From: Candidatus Avelusimicrobium bubulum
GTDB taxonomy: Bacteria > Elusimicrobiota > Elusimicrobia > Elusimicrobiales > Elusimicrobiaceae
DNA length: 43,410 nt
Reading direction: 5' to 3'
NCBI GenBank assembly: GCA_902798835.1
Contig: CADBYN010000003.1
Coordinates: 1 to 43,410 of the forward strand
The translations under genes and the position numbers were made by a program. The notes beneath the pieces are model-generated. The model saw only the letters and a program-made list of their open reading frames with translations. It was not told the origin of the DNA and did no database searches. Position 1 is the first letter of the stretch. Every line of letters starts with the position of its first letter. This document shows, piece after piece, positions 27,178-34,577 of the stretch.

Positions 27178-28350
27178 TACTTGCTGCGGCGTATGGGCTT
27201 GCATATTAGCGCAAGCAGAATACCCTAACAGACAATCCGTGTGCCAACTGGGGCCTTCAAGCCACATACAGTGATCACATTGGTCCGCTGACAAATTGAT
27301 ATTTTTGGAAAGTGCAAACAAACTGGGTGCCGTATTGGCAAACAGTACAACTGCTTTCGTGTCCAACCAGCGCGTAAGTTGCACTAACCCACTTTCTCCG
27401 TCAATATGTAGGCGGGAGTTTTGCAAAATAGCGGGCAGATCTTCTAATGCGGTTTTGCCCACTAAACACAAATCTACCTTTGAAAAATGCGGGCTGTTTT
27501 TGCCACCTATTTGTACAATTTGCACATGAGGAAATTTTTGCTTAAAAAGCGTCAAAAATTCTTCCCATTTTTCTATCGGCCAACATTTAAGCGGGGTTTT
27601 ATTGCCTATGTTAAATGCGGCGTTAATCCCGCTATGCACCGTAATATAGGAAGATGTTAACCCATATTTTGCGATATCTTTGCGCAAAACTTCATCCGGC
27701 AAAAGTCCAGTTTCGCACACATCAAAATCAAGCCCACTCAAGTAACGTTGCGCTTCGAGCCATTTGGCCTTTTTATGATACAAAAAACGTCCCAACGCAT
27801 CATCTAAAAGATAATTATCTTGCAAGAAAAAATTTAACGATTTTTGTCGTTCAAGCGAGGTTTGCAAAACAGGCATAAATTGCGGGGCTAATTTCTCCAC
27901 GCGGGATGGGTTTACATGTACGGTTTTCCAGGAGATACACAACTCGCACGCTACATCATACGCGGCGCGGTAGGGAATTTTACCCGGCGGTAAAATTTTA
28001 TTTTGTGCATCTTCTTGCACAAACAACTTAGCTGCGTCCGGTGAATCTGTAAAATAGTAAAATATTGCTTGAGGAAGTTGTTTACGCAAAGCACGTACCG
28101 CCACCCAATGCGAGGCACAATCTCCAAGTCCTCCACGCAAATGCAATAAGACATTCAACTGATTTTGAGACAGGTTCGGCCGACGCAAAACACCCGCCCA
28201 ACGCTGCTGCAAGCCATAGTAAATATAATTTCGCAACCGACGATATGCATATGCTAGACGCACTACGCGGCTACCGCGCCCGTACATTTGCGTGTACGAT
28301 TCAATTTCTTTCAAGGCAAGGCGCGTTTGGTTGCTGTCCCAATCGATCAT
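27148..28350 (-). CDS. Glycosyltransferase family 9-like (heptosyltransferase-like)
   Basis: This 400-residue protein has the GT-B fold. An N-terminal basic region (1-65) precedes HLRGGLGDCASHWVAVRALR (about 70-89), which matches the N-terminal loop of ADP-heptose transferases. The second domain has HSGINAAFNIGNKTPLKCWP and a DGESGLVQLTRWL donor-binding segment (about 334-346). GT9 enzymes add sugars to the LPS inner core. A late CDHCMW...C pattern is unusual for the family. Its start overlaps the stop of the GT4 gene by 4 nt, and its end overlaps the murJ-like gene on the other strand. Confidence 0.78.
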   Translation of the reverse strand: MIDWDSNQTRLALKEIESYTQMYGRGSRVVRLAYAYRRLRNYIYYGLQQRWAGVLRRPNLSQNQLNVLLHLRGGLGDCASHWVAVRALRKQLPQAIFYYFTDSPDAAKLFVQEDAQNKILPPGKIPYRAAYDVACELCISWKTVHVNPSRVEKLAPQFMPVLQTSLERQKSLNFFLQDNYLLDDALGRFLYHKKAKWLEAQRYLSGLDFDVCETGLLPDEVLRKDIAKYGLTSSYITVHSGINAAFNIGNKTPLKCWPIEKWEEFLTLFKQKFPHVQIVQIGGKNSPHFSKVDLCLVGKTALEDLPAILQNSRLHIDGESGLVQLTRWLDTKAVVLFANTAPSLFALSKNINLSADQCDHCMWLEGPSWHTDCLLGYSACANMQAHTPQQVLEAVSKEFA

Positions 28351-29342
28351 ATAAGTACGTGCGAAACGAAATCTTCGAAGGGAAATTTTTCCTTTTGTTT
28401 GCTGGCCTCAATCGCTATTCCTACCCGTTTGCCCCAATTGACCATCAGTTCATCTAGAGCAATGGTAAGGGGCTCTTCTTCGGCCACATTTACCACCAAA
28501 CCGTTAATTCCGTTTTGCACGTAATAATCGGCCCCGGGTACATCCGTGGTAATCACAGGAAGTTTACTTGCCATAGCGTCTAATAATTCATCGATACCTA
28601 GGGCATTGCGGGCTGGATTTACATAAATATCCGCGTTGCGTAGCAAGCTATATAAATCGGTGTCGGCGTCTACTAATTCCGTGCTTTTTTGAAGCGCATG
28701 TTTTTCAATAACTTTCTGCAAAACCGATTTTCCAGCACCATAACCCACCAGCGTTAAATGCCAGGTAGTATGCGCAGGAGCCAAACGTGCCCAGGTTTGT
28801 AACAGCACATCAAATCCGCCTTCTTTACCAAACGGACCGGACGCCACGATGTTATTTTCCTTCTTAAAACAGCTAGGTTTTTGGTAATTATAATGTTCTA
28901 CCCAAATGGCAGGATTTGTTACACGCACAGTATTTGCCGGATAGAGCTTTTTATTTAATGCTTTCCCTTCTCCGATTACCACCACGCGCGCAGCTTTGGC
29001 CAGCAGAGTTTTTTTATTTTTAACCGGCTTATCCTCTTTAAAATTTTCCGGCTCGATGTATACAAAAGGAATATTCAGTGAGGCGGCTGCTTCACAACCG
29101 GGTAAGTAAGCCAGTGAAATTACTTTTTCGGCTTCGTGTTTTTTAAGAAGAGCCGCTAATGTTTTGGTAGTGGCTTTAGGAGAAATAGTCGCTGTGGGCA
29201 ACTCTAGATAGGAAGGAATTTCCGTACTATATCCTGCCAGTACCACCTCTTGCCCGCGCAATGTAAGCGCAGTCCCTAGTGCAGCACCCAAACGTAACCC
29301 CGAAAAATTTTTATGCGTTCCAGCAAATAAAATAGTCTTCAT
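28347..29342 (-). CDS. Glycosyltransferase family 4-like (GT-B)
   Basis: This 331-residue protein starts MKTILFAGTHKNFSGLRLG at 29342; a longer frame runs back through the tRNA and is rejected. The C-terminal domain has the GT4 elements SGPFGKEGGFDVLLQTW, LTLVGYGAGK, and the NPARNALGIDELLDAMASKLPVI segment in which an acidic residue pattern binds the donor sugar. The acceptor is unknown; LPS or surface glycan synthesis is likely given the GT9 partner. GGGGG lies 7 nt before the ATG, and TACAAT about 13 nt farther upstream may be its promoter. Confidence 0.78.
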   Translation of the reverse strand: MKTILFAGTHKNFSGLRLGAALGTALTLRGQEVVLAGYSTEIPSYLELPTATISPKATTKTLAALLKKHEAEKVISLAYLPGCEAAASLNIPFVYIEPENFKEDKPVKNKKTLLAKAARVVVIGEGKALNKKLYPANTVRVTNPAIWVEHYNYQKPSCFKKENNIVASGPFGKEGGFDVLLQTWARLAPAHTTWHLTLVGYGAGKSVLQKVIEKHALQKSTELVDADTDLYSLLRNADIYVNPARNALGIDELLDAMASKLPVITTDVPGADYYVQNGINGLVVNVAEEEPLTIALDELMVNWGKRVGIAIEASKQKEKFPFEDFVSHVLI

Positions 29343-29389
29343 GTATTTTCCCCCTTTTTTTATTGTACATAATATTGAGAAATAACCGC

Positions 29390-29412
29390 AAAAAAACCGC
29401 CCTTTTGGGCGG
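29390..29412 (-). terminator. Terminator of the initiator tRNA gene
   Basis: CCGCCC and GGGCGG (29397-29402 with 29407-29412) enclose a 4-nt loop, followed on the minus strand by seven T residues. It lies 14 nt beyond the tRNA and isolates it from the GT4 gene. Confidence 0.9.
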
Positions 29413-29426
29413 GAATAATAGAAAAT

Positions 29427-29500
29427 TTGCGGGGGTTGGATTTGAACCAACGATCTCAAGGTTATGGGCCTTGCGAGATACCGGGCTTCTCTACCCCGCA
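29427..29500 (-). tRNA. Initiator tRNA-fMet (CAT)
   Basis: The minus strand gives a 74-nt cloverleaf that aligns throughout with bacterial tRNA-fMet. The D-stem has A11:U24, the purine 11:pyrimidine 24 signature of initiators, and the anticodon is CAT in loop CCCATAA. It departs from the usual pattern in three ways: C33 replaces U33, position 1:72 is U:A rather than a mismatch, and the three G:C pairs of the anticodon stem are A:U, G:C, G:C. The 3' CCA is not encoded. An extended -10 (29506-29514) would start transcription at the mature 5' end. Confidence 0.9.
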
Positions 29501-29505
29501 ACGTT

Positions 29506-29514
29506 ATTGTAGCA
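29506..29514 (-). promoter_or_regulatory. Promoter of the initiator tRNA
   Basis: The minus strand reads TGCTACAAT, with the last -10 base at 29506. The predicted start (about 29499-29500) coincides with the first base of the tRNA, so little or no 5' leader would be made. Confidence 0.65.
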
Positions 29515-29551
29515 AAAATACGGGGTAACGCGCAACTCGCACGTTGATAAC

Positions 29552-31282
29552 TTACTCTTTGTACATGGGATAATAGTAAATTCCCATATACACCGGGTTA
29601 TCCGTAAATCCTTTTACGTTGCGGCGCATAGCCCACAAGCCCGTAGGATGGACCGTGTAGAGCTGCATGGCATCTTCGTGCATTTGATTATGTAATTGTT
29701 TATAAATCGCGTTGCGCTTGTTTAAATTTGTTTCCGCTACGGCACGCTCTATCAGAATATCATTTTGAGGGTTTTTGTATCCTTGCGAAAGCGCGTAACG
29801 TCCGTGGCTATGCAAAAATGGAAAATAAAAATTATGTGCATCCGCGAAATCAGCCACCCAACCGCGCGACCACATGGGCATTTGTCGTTTGGCGGTTTTT
29901 TCCAGGAAAGCCGGCCACGTAACCCCACGCAAATCTATTTGAAATTTGGGGTTTAATTTTTCTACATTTCGCTTCAAAATTTCGGTAGCGATTTGGCGCA
30001 TTTCGCCGCCTGTGTTATAGGTAATAGTGAATTTAAATCCCTTCTCCCACACTTGGCCTTTCCATGCTTTTCGAAAATGTTCTTCCGCTTTCTTTAAATC
30101 AAATTCGTAGCGTTTAAAAGATTCATCTTGCGGAACTAACCCTTGCGGCGCCGGTCCGATGGCACGCTGTCCGCGCCCGTCCATAGATTGGGTCAAAAAG
30201 GCTTCATAATCAAACGCATACAAAAATCCTAAACGCAAATCTTTATCTTCAAAAAAGTTAGCCGGGATACCTTGCCCGTCCAGTTGGCCGGACCCCACAT
30301 CCGGGTTAGCCTGCATATTGATATTAAGCGTAAAGAAAATAACCGGGTCCGTGCGCAAACGCGGCAGGTTGTCATATACAGATACTTCTGGGTTACCTTT
30401 TAGCTGATTAATAAATTTGGGTGAAATTTCCGCCACATCGGCGTCTCCTGTTTCCAGCATAAGGCGCACGGTAGAGGGCTCTTCTACGGTACGCATAAAA
30501 ATTGTTTTTAATTGCGGCGCCCCATCAAAATAGTTTTCATTAGCACGCAATACTACACTTTTATTAGCAATATCCCAGCGCTCAATCTGAAAAGGGCCCG
30601 TGCCGTTAGATTCTTTAAACAACGGGGAAGAATCTTTAGAGAAATTATTAAATTTTTTCCAGGTTTCTTCCGTGCCATCCCACGCCCCGCGCTGCACGGC
30701 CCAGGGCTTGCTAACAATGTAACTCCACCGGGCCAAAATAGACAGAAACGGAGCGAAGGGACGTTTTAGCGTAACTACTACATTATCCCCTTCCACACGC
30801 ACGGCCTGGGCTGCTTCTTGGAAATCAAGCACAATTTCACCTTCGCTGTTACGGGTTGAGGAAATCCCTAAAATCGGCTCCAAAAGTAAACTCGAAGGTC
30901 CGCCGGATACGTCCGAGAGTAAAAAGCGCAACAAAGAATAGCGCACATCTTCGGGCGTGAGTTCCGTACCATCATGGAATTTAACCCCTTTGCGAATAGG
31001 AAATGTGTACGTGCGCCCATCGGCGGAGATAAGTCCGTTTTCTTTTGTGGGGACTTGGGTGGAAATAGAAGGGGCTAAATCGGTAAGCGAACTACCTTGA
31101 AATTTTAGTAGTGTATCATAAACGTTAATGAGCATCCCGTGTGTAATGCCATCATAAGAATATACGGGGTCCAACGATTCCATCTCCCCTCTGTGCACCA
31201 CTACCAACGCATCTTTGAGTTCCGGCCGAGCGCAGGCGACCAAACACACAAATAAACCCAAGCAGAGGAAAAATTTCTTCAT
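29552..31282 (-). CDS. ABC transporter substrate-binding lipoprotein, family 5 (peptide type)
   Basis: This 576-residue protein has a lipobox at Cys17 (LVAC) and a family 5 (OppA/DppA-like) binding domain: VHRGEMESLDPVYSYDG near the N-terminus, RTYTFPIRKGVKFHDGTELTPEDVRYSL, and the C-terminal lobe with AYNP-like positions. Such proteins bind peptides, nickel or sugars and deliver them to an ABC permease; no permease gene is adjacent. It overlaps the C39 peptidase gene by 4 nt, so the two are co-translated. No terminator is seen before the initiator tRNA 50 nt downstream. Confidence 0.9.
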   Translation of the reverse strand: MKKFFLCLGLFVCLVACARPELKDALVVVHRGEMESLDPVYSYDGITHGMLINVYDTLLKFQGSSLTDLAPSISTQVPTKENGLISADGRTYTFPIRKGVKFHDGTELTPEDVRYSLLRFLLSDVSGGPSSLLLEPILGISSTRNSEGEIVLDFQEAAQAVRVEGDNVVVTLKRPFAPFLSILARWSYIVSKPWAVQRGAWDGTEETWKKFNNFSKDSSPLFKESNGTGPFQIERWDIANKSVVLRANENYFDGAPQLKTIFMRTVEEPSTVRLMLETGDADVAEISPKFINQLKGNPEVSVYDNLPRLRTDPVIFFTLNINMQANPDVGSGQLDGQGIPANFFEDKDLRLGFLYAFDYEAFLTQSMDGRGQRAIGPAPQGLVPQDESFKRYEFDLKKAEEHFRKAWKGQVWEKGFKFTITYNTGGEMRQIATEILKRNVEKLNPKFQIDLRGVTWPAFLEKTAKRQMPMWSRGWVADFADAHNFYFPFLHSHGRYALSQGYKNPQNDILIERAVAETNLNKRNAIYKQLHNQMHEDAMQLYTVHPTGLWAMRRNVKGFTDNPVYMGIYYYPMYKE

Positions 31283-32235
31283 TTTCTCCTCACTACATAC
31301 GCAGCACCTTGCTTATTGTTAAGCCACGCATTTGCAAAGGCCTCTGCGCCGTACGAACGTAACACGCTACTTGCAGTAGGAGCCGCCGGATCCGCTACTA
31401 AAACTTGATGCTTTTCATACCCGCGTACTACCACTAAATGTCCCTGGGTTTTTTCTAATGGAGCCCCGGGGAGCTCGTCTTTTTTAAATGCGATACTGGC
31501 AATGACCAGGCTATCAGGGGTGACAAATTCTTCCAATTCGTCTAAACTGGAAAAACGTCTAAAAAATACCTCGGGCCCAAACTCCGCCGCCGCAGCTATG
31601 TTAAATAGCCAATTCCCGTACACATCCGCCGTTTGATCAAATACGCGAGGCAAAATTTGTTGTAAAGGCACCACATATCCCAGCGCATTAAGTGCCATGT
31701 ATAGAGAAGTTGGACTACAAATGCGGCGCTTATGCGGTGTATCTTGCTCCATTTGGCTAAGCACAGGCACTTGCTGAATATTGGTTTTTGCAGGCAAATG
31801 AACTGCGGCCTTTTCATCGTATACAAACGGTGCGCGTACTCCACTAACTGCCAAAAGGAGCAGCTCGGCATCACCATAAAATTTCAAACGATAGCGATAC
31901 GCCTGCGCGGGGGCGGAAAGTATTAATTCATCCGTCTCCACGTGTCCAAATGCATCTTTTTGCGCGGGAAAGCTGGTTTTAAATTTACCTGATAAAAGAC
32001 CCAGCTTATAAAATTCACTCCATTTTTCCCCCACACATACTTGTACCTCTAAAAGCAAACATCCGTCACTAGCTGTGCGGAAATTGGCTGATAACATAAG
32101 CTTATCAAACGGAAAAGGCGTGCGGACAATACCGGACGTGACGGTTTTAATCCCACCGGAAAGAGATTCTTCCGCCGGTTCGGTAGGAGTGTGAAACTGA
32201 TTAAACACGCACGCGCGCGTAGTATGAGTAGGCAT
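31279..32235 (-). CDS. C39-like papain-fold peptidase with N-terminal beta domain
   Basis: The ATG at 32235 gives 318 residues. Residues 1-140 appear beta-rich and unrecognised. Residues 145-318 match the peptidase C39-like fold, with catalytic Cys163 (RICSPTSLYMAL), His256 (QGHLVVVRGY) and Asp272 (ADPAA). There is no signal peptide, so the protein is probably cytoplasmic or exported by an unknown route. The start lies only 9 nt after the tRNA-Pro 3' end with no ribosome-binding site. The 4-nt overlap with the peptide-binding lipoprotein suggests a shared peptide-processing or uptake task. Confidence 0.75.
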   Translation of the reverse strand: MPTHTTRACVFNQFHTPTEPAEESLSGGIKTVTSGIVRTPFPFDKLMLSANFRTASDGCLLLEVQVCVGEKWSEFYKLGLLSGKFKTSFPAQKDAFGHVETDELILSAPAQAYRYRLKFYGDAELLLLAVSGVRAPFVYDEKAAVHLPAKTNIQQVPVLSQMEQDTPHKRRICSPTSLYMALNALGYVVPLQQILPRVFDQTADVYGNWLFNIAAAAEFGPEVFFRRFSSLDELEEFVTPDSLVIASIAFKKDELPGAPLEKTQGHLVVVRGYEKHQVLVADPAAPTASSVLRSYGAEAFANAWLNNKQGAAYVVRRK

Positions 32236-32244
32236 AATTATATA

Positions 32245-32317
32245 TCGGGGCACCCGGACTTGAACCGGGAACCTCTCGCTCCCAAAGCGAGCGCTCTACC
32301 ACTTGAGCCATGCCCCG
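32245..32317 (-). tRNA. tRNA-Pro (TGG)
   Basis: This is a complete 73-nt cloverleaf on the minus strand: 7-bp acceptor CGGGGCA/TGCCCCG, discriminator A, anticodon loop TTTGGGA with anticodon TGG, T-loop TTCAAGT. CCA is not encoded. The C39 peptidase gene begins 9 nt downstream on the same strand. Confidence 0.95.
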
Positions 32318-32325
32318 TTAGGTAT

Positions 32326-32331
32326 ATTATA
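32326..32331 (-). promoter_or_regulatory. Promoter -10 of tRNA-Pro
   Basis: The minus strand reads TGTATAAT, with TATAAT at 32331-32326. The predicted start is about 2 nt upstream of the mature tRNA 5' end. It probably also drives the C39 peptidase and binding-protein genes. Confidence 0.6.
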
Positions 32332-32352
32332 CAAAATCCATGCTTTAGTTTA

Positions 32353-32361
32353 TGCTACAAT
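32353..32361 (+). promoter_or_regulatory. Extended -10 promoter of pilin at 32406
   Basis: TGCTACAAT, 45 nt upstream of the ATG, matches the extended -10 of other genes here. A leader of about 38 nt with AAGGAG follows. Confidence 0.6.
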
Positions 32362-32405
32362 GTATCTACAGTGTGTTTGGTTTTTGGAAAACTAAGGAGA
32401 AATGC

Positions 32406-33035
32406 ATGAAAAAAGAAAATCAAAAAATAAAAGTTGGATTATCGGGAACAGTATCCTTATCAAATACCCGTGGATTCTCACTTATTGAGATGCTTGTAGT
32501 CGTTCTTATTATAGGCATTTTAGCCTCTATTGCAGTTCCACAATATCAAAAAGCAGTCGACAAAGCACGTTTTATGGAAGCTCTCACGATTGCAAACTCC
32601 ATTAAAACCGCGGAAGAAGCTTTCTTTTTGGCTTATCGTACGTATACTACAAATTTGAACGATTTGGATATAAGGTTCCAACATTCGGTAAAATCAGGAA
32701 GCCCAGGCTTTGAGTATTGGGTAGCCGATCAAAAGTGTGTAGCTGTACTAAAGAACATAAATGCTGTGAACGACGAAGGAAATTCCATCGCAGAGAATGC
32801 AGGCAATTTCTATGTTTGGTGTAGGTTATCCAAAGGCGTGAATGATCGGATAGGTGTTTTTATGTTTATGGATCAAGCTACATTGGATGGACACACCCCT
32901 ATTCCACCAAACCAACGCAGGGCCTGCGTAGTACTGAATGCATACGGCGGCTCTACGAGCCGTGCACAAAAAGTCTGTGAATCTATGGGAGAAGCGACGC
33001 AACTTCCCACAGGGCTGACTGGTTACCCCTTCTAA
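32406..33035 (+). CDS. Type IV pilin-like protein with long leader
   Basis: The ATG at 32406, with AAGGAG just upstream, gives 209 residues. The prepilin site is G|FSLIE after a leader of about 24 residues, longer than usual, then the hydrophobic helix and YQKAVDKARFMEAL. The tail contains CVAVLKN, VWCRLSKG, a C(V/I)V strand and a closing VCESMG motif, giving paired cysteines. The gene stands alone between tRNA-Pro and tRNA-Gln with its own promoter and terminator. Confidence 0.9.
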   Translation: MKKENQKIKVGLSGTVSLSNTRGFSLIEMLVVVLIIGILASIAVPQYQKAVDKARFMEALTIANSIKTAEEAFFLAYRTYTTNLNDLDIRFQHSVKSGSPGFEYWVADQKCVAVLKNINAVNDEGNSIAENAGNFYVWCRLSKGVNDRIGVFMFMDQATLDGHTPIPPNQRRACVVLNAYGGSTSRAQKVCESMGEATQLPTGLTGYPF

Positions 33036-33060
33036 GTGGGTTTTTACCCTAAAACATCCG

Positions 33061-33084
33061 AAAACCTGCCTTTTGGCAGGTTTT
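33061..33084. terminator. Bidirectional terminator between pilin and tRNA-Gln
   Basis: A 10-bp perfect stem (33061-33070 with 33075-33084) with a 4-nt loop has AAAA and TTTT at its base, serving both the plus-strand pilin and the minus-strand tRNA-Gln. Confidence 0.85.
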
Positions 33085-33091
33085 CAAATTT

Positions 33092-33162
33092 TTCCGGGAC
33101 TAGGATTCGAACCTAGAATTAATGCTCCAGAGGCACCCGTGTTACCATTACACCATCCCGGA
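33092..33162 (-). tRNA. tRNA-Gln (CTG)
   Basis: This is a 71-nt cloverleaf on the minus strand: acceptor TCCGGGA/TCCCGGA, discriminator A, anticodon loop CTCTGGA with anticodon CTG, T-loop TTCGAAT. The anticodon stem has two G:U pairs at its distal end. No CCA is encoded. Glu-tRNA(Gln) amidation by the GatB system in this window may supply its glutamine. Confidence 0.93.
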
Positions 33163-33173
33163 ATAACACATAT

Positions 33174-33182
33174 ATTGTAGCA
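33174..33182 (-). promoter_or_regulatory. Extended -10 promoter of tRNA-Gln
   Basis: The minus strand reads TGCTACAAT, ending 11 nt before the tRNA. The predicted transcript has a leader of about 4 nt. Confidence 0.6.
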
Positions 33183-33217
33183 CATTTTGACGGGAAACAA
33201 AATTTGTTCTAACAATT

Positions 33218-33226
33218 TGTTATAAT
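33218..33226 (+). promoter_or_regulatory. Extended -10 promoter of the CAT elongator tRNA
   Basis: TGTTATAAT has a perfect -10 (33221-33226) 10 nt before the tRNA. The predicted leader is about 3-4 nt. No -35 is evident. Confidence 0.6.
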
Positions 33227-33236
33227 AAATACATTA

Positions 33237-33310
33237 GCGCCTATAGCTCAATTGGTTAGAGCAATCGACTCATAATCGATGGGTTCCAGGTTCAAGTCCT
33301 GGTGGGCGCA
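33237..33310 (+). tRNA. tRNA with anticodon CAT (tRNA-Ile2 or elongator Met)
   Basis: This is a 74-nt cloverleaf: acceptor GCGCCTA/TGGGCGC, D-stem with pyrimidine 11 (elongator type), anticodon loop CTCATAA with the normal U33, T-loop TTCAAGT, discriminator A. The CGACTCATAATCG stem-loop resembles lysidine-modified tRNA-Ile2, but an elongator tRNA-Met cannot be excluded. No CCA is encoded. Confidence 0.9.
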
Positions 33311-33313
33311 GAG

Positions 33314-33349
33314 AATTTAGGCTCCGCAATCGCGGGGCCTAAATTTTTT
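33314..33349 (+). terminator. Terminator of the CAT elongator tRNA
   Basis: A 14-bp stem (33314-33327 with 33332-33345) with a 4-nt loop is followed by a T-tract. It lies 4 nt beyond the tRNA. Confidence 0.9.
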
Positions 33350-33357
33350 AAATAAAA

Positions 33358-33765
33358 TTAAACTTTTGCCGATTTCTTGCCTTTTGCTTTGTCATTATCA
33401 ACTTTACGAACATCTCTGATTGCGTCATAAATTTCGTATAGTTTTTGCACGCTATTCTCTAAAACATAGTAGTGATGTATGTAAGGCACTAGCAGAATCA
33501 TGCATACAACGGATAGCAGGCAAAATAACATTCCATAGTAACAATGATCTAAAAAACAGGCAGCGGTCATCGTAAATATCGTCAAAAACGCAAATAACAC
33601 AGTAACAATTAAGTGAAGCAGCCGCTCATGCTGAAAAAAACCAATCTGCACCAACATTTCCCGCAAAACTTCGTCCTTATTTTGCTTAGATGAGCCTTTT
33701 TCAACTGCCATTTCATTTGCAAGTTTCATCATCGTTGCAACATAATTTTTGATTTTTTTCCCCAT
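33358..33765 (-). CDS. Small membrane protein of unknown function
   Basis: I do not recognise this 135-residue protein. A charged N-terminal helix (1-45) precedes two hydrophobic helices (about 50-73 and 78-97), joined by a short loop with DHCYYG. An amphipathic, then Lys-rich C-terminal tail (about 105-135) follows. GGGGGA precedes the ATG. It lies 114 nt downstream of the minus-strand pilin with no clear terminator between, so it may be co-transcribed with it. Confidence 0.6.
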   Translation of the reverse strand: MGKKIKNYVATMMKLANEMAVEKGSSKQNKDEVLREMLVQIGFFQHERLLHLIVTVLFAFLTIFTMTAACFLDHCYYGMLFCLLSVVCMILLVPYIHHYYVLENSVQKLYEIYDAIRDVRKVDNDKAKGKKSAKV

Positions 33766-33879
33766 AGATCCCCCATTTTAGGCACAGCAGTATTACATGA
33801 AATAATAAAAAATCAGACTTTTTATAAAAATTACCGCTACAGTAGGGTCATTTTTAAAGAGAAGATTTTGGGAGTAGGC

Positions 33880-34434
33880 TTATTGTAGCACTCTATAAAC
33901 ACGGTAAGAGCCCGTATTACCGGGGACTAACGTGCCGCTCAGCAGTGTTTCACAGTACGCACCGGCTTCTTTTTGAAACGTATGAACACCGTCTTTTTTT
34001 TCTATACACAACGGCTCATGCAACGGAATGGCCGGATAATCTGTACAAATCATTTGGTATAAAAACCCTGCCCCTTCGTACGGGCCGGAAGGGCGGCCCA
34101 CCATAACAGAAACATTAGAATTTGTGCCACGTTCCAAATTAAGAACCCATTCGTCATTTCCTCTGGCATCACTAAACCAATCCCCCCATGTGGTAGCTGC
34201 CGGCCAAGGAATATTTAAATCCAGTTCGTTAAAGTTGCTCGCATAGGTTTGATTAATTAAAAAATATATTTGTTCAGCCTTGTAAGCAGCATCGAGAATC
34301 TGTCTTGCTTGCACCGTACGAGATTTCTCGATAGCTTTTTGATAAAACGGAAGCGCAATAGCAGCCAAAGTGCCTATAATTATAATGACTACCAAAATTT
34401 CGATAAGTGTAAACCCTTTTGAAAATTTTCTCAC
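33880..34434 (-). CDS. Type IV pilin-like protein
   Basis: The start is GTG at 34434, with GAGGGGG 4-5 nt upstream, giving 184 residues. The prepilin site G|FTLIE follows a 7-residue leader, then the long hydrophobic helix and FYQKAIEKSRTVQA. The tail is rich in Asn, Asp and Trp, with CTDYP, LCIEKK and YCETLLSG cysteines. Its tail is unrelated in sequence to the other two pilins in the window. The only close neighbour on this strand is a small membrane protein. Confidence 0.9.
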   Translation of the reverse strand: MRKFSKGFTLIEILVVIIIIGTLAAIALPFYQKAIEKSRTVQARQILDAAYKAEQIYFLINQTYASNFNELDLNIPWPAATTWGDWFSDARGNDEWVLNLERGTNSNVSVMVGRPSGPYEGAGFLYQMICTDYPAIPLHEPLCIEKKDGVHTFQKEAGAYCETLLSGTLVPGNTGSYRVYRVLQ

Positions 34435-34462
34435 AAAATCCCCCTCACTCTACATGATCTGT

Positions 34463-34471
34463 ATTGTAACA
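34463..34471 (-). promoter_or_regulatory. Extended -10 promoter of pilin at 33880-34434
   Basis: The minus strand reads TGTTACAAT. The predicted start is about 22 nt before the GTG, which leaves room for the GAGGGGG site. Confidence 0.6.
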
Positions 34472-34562
34472 AAAATGGAGCCCTTTGGAAACCTTCCACA
34501 ACGCATTTATCGCTGAAATCTTTGCCTGGGTCTACAAGAGCCGTGCAATTTTGCTATCAATT

Positions 34563-34571
34563 TGTTACGAT
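34563..34571 (+). promoter_or_regulatory. Extended -10, predicted leaderless start of the secreted orphan gene
   Basis: TGTTACGAT ends 6 nt before the ATG at 34578, so the predicted first transcribed base is the A of the start codon. The intervening AGGGGC would not be transcribed. Confidence 0.45.
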
Positions 34572-34577
34572 AGGGGC

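Noticed and set aside
29427-29500. Elongator tRNA-Met
   Set aside because: A11:U24 and the overall sequence match to fMet identify it as an initiator; elongators have the reverse pair at 11:24.
28347-29501. Longer GT4 protein starting at 29501
   Set aside because: The extra N-terminal region is translated tRNA and terminator sequence; the ATG at 29342 with GGGGG upstream fits.
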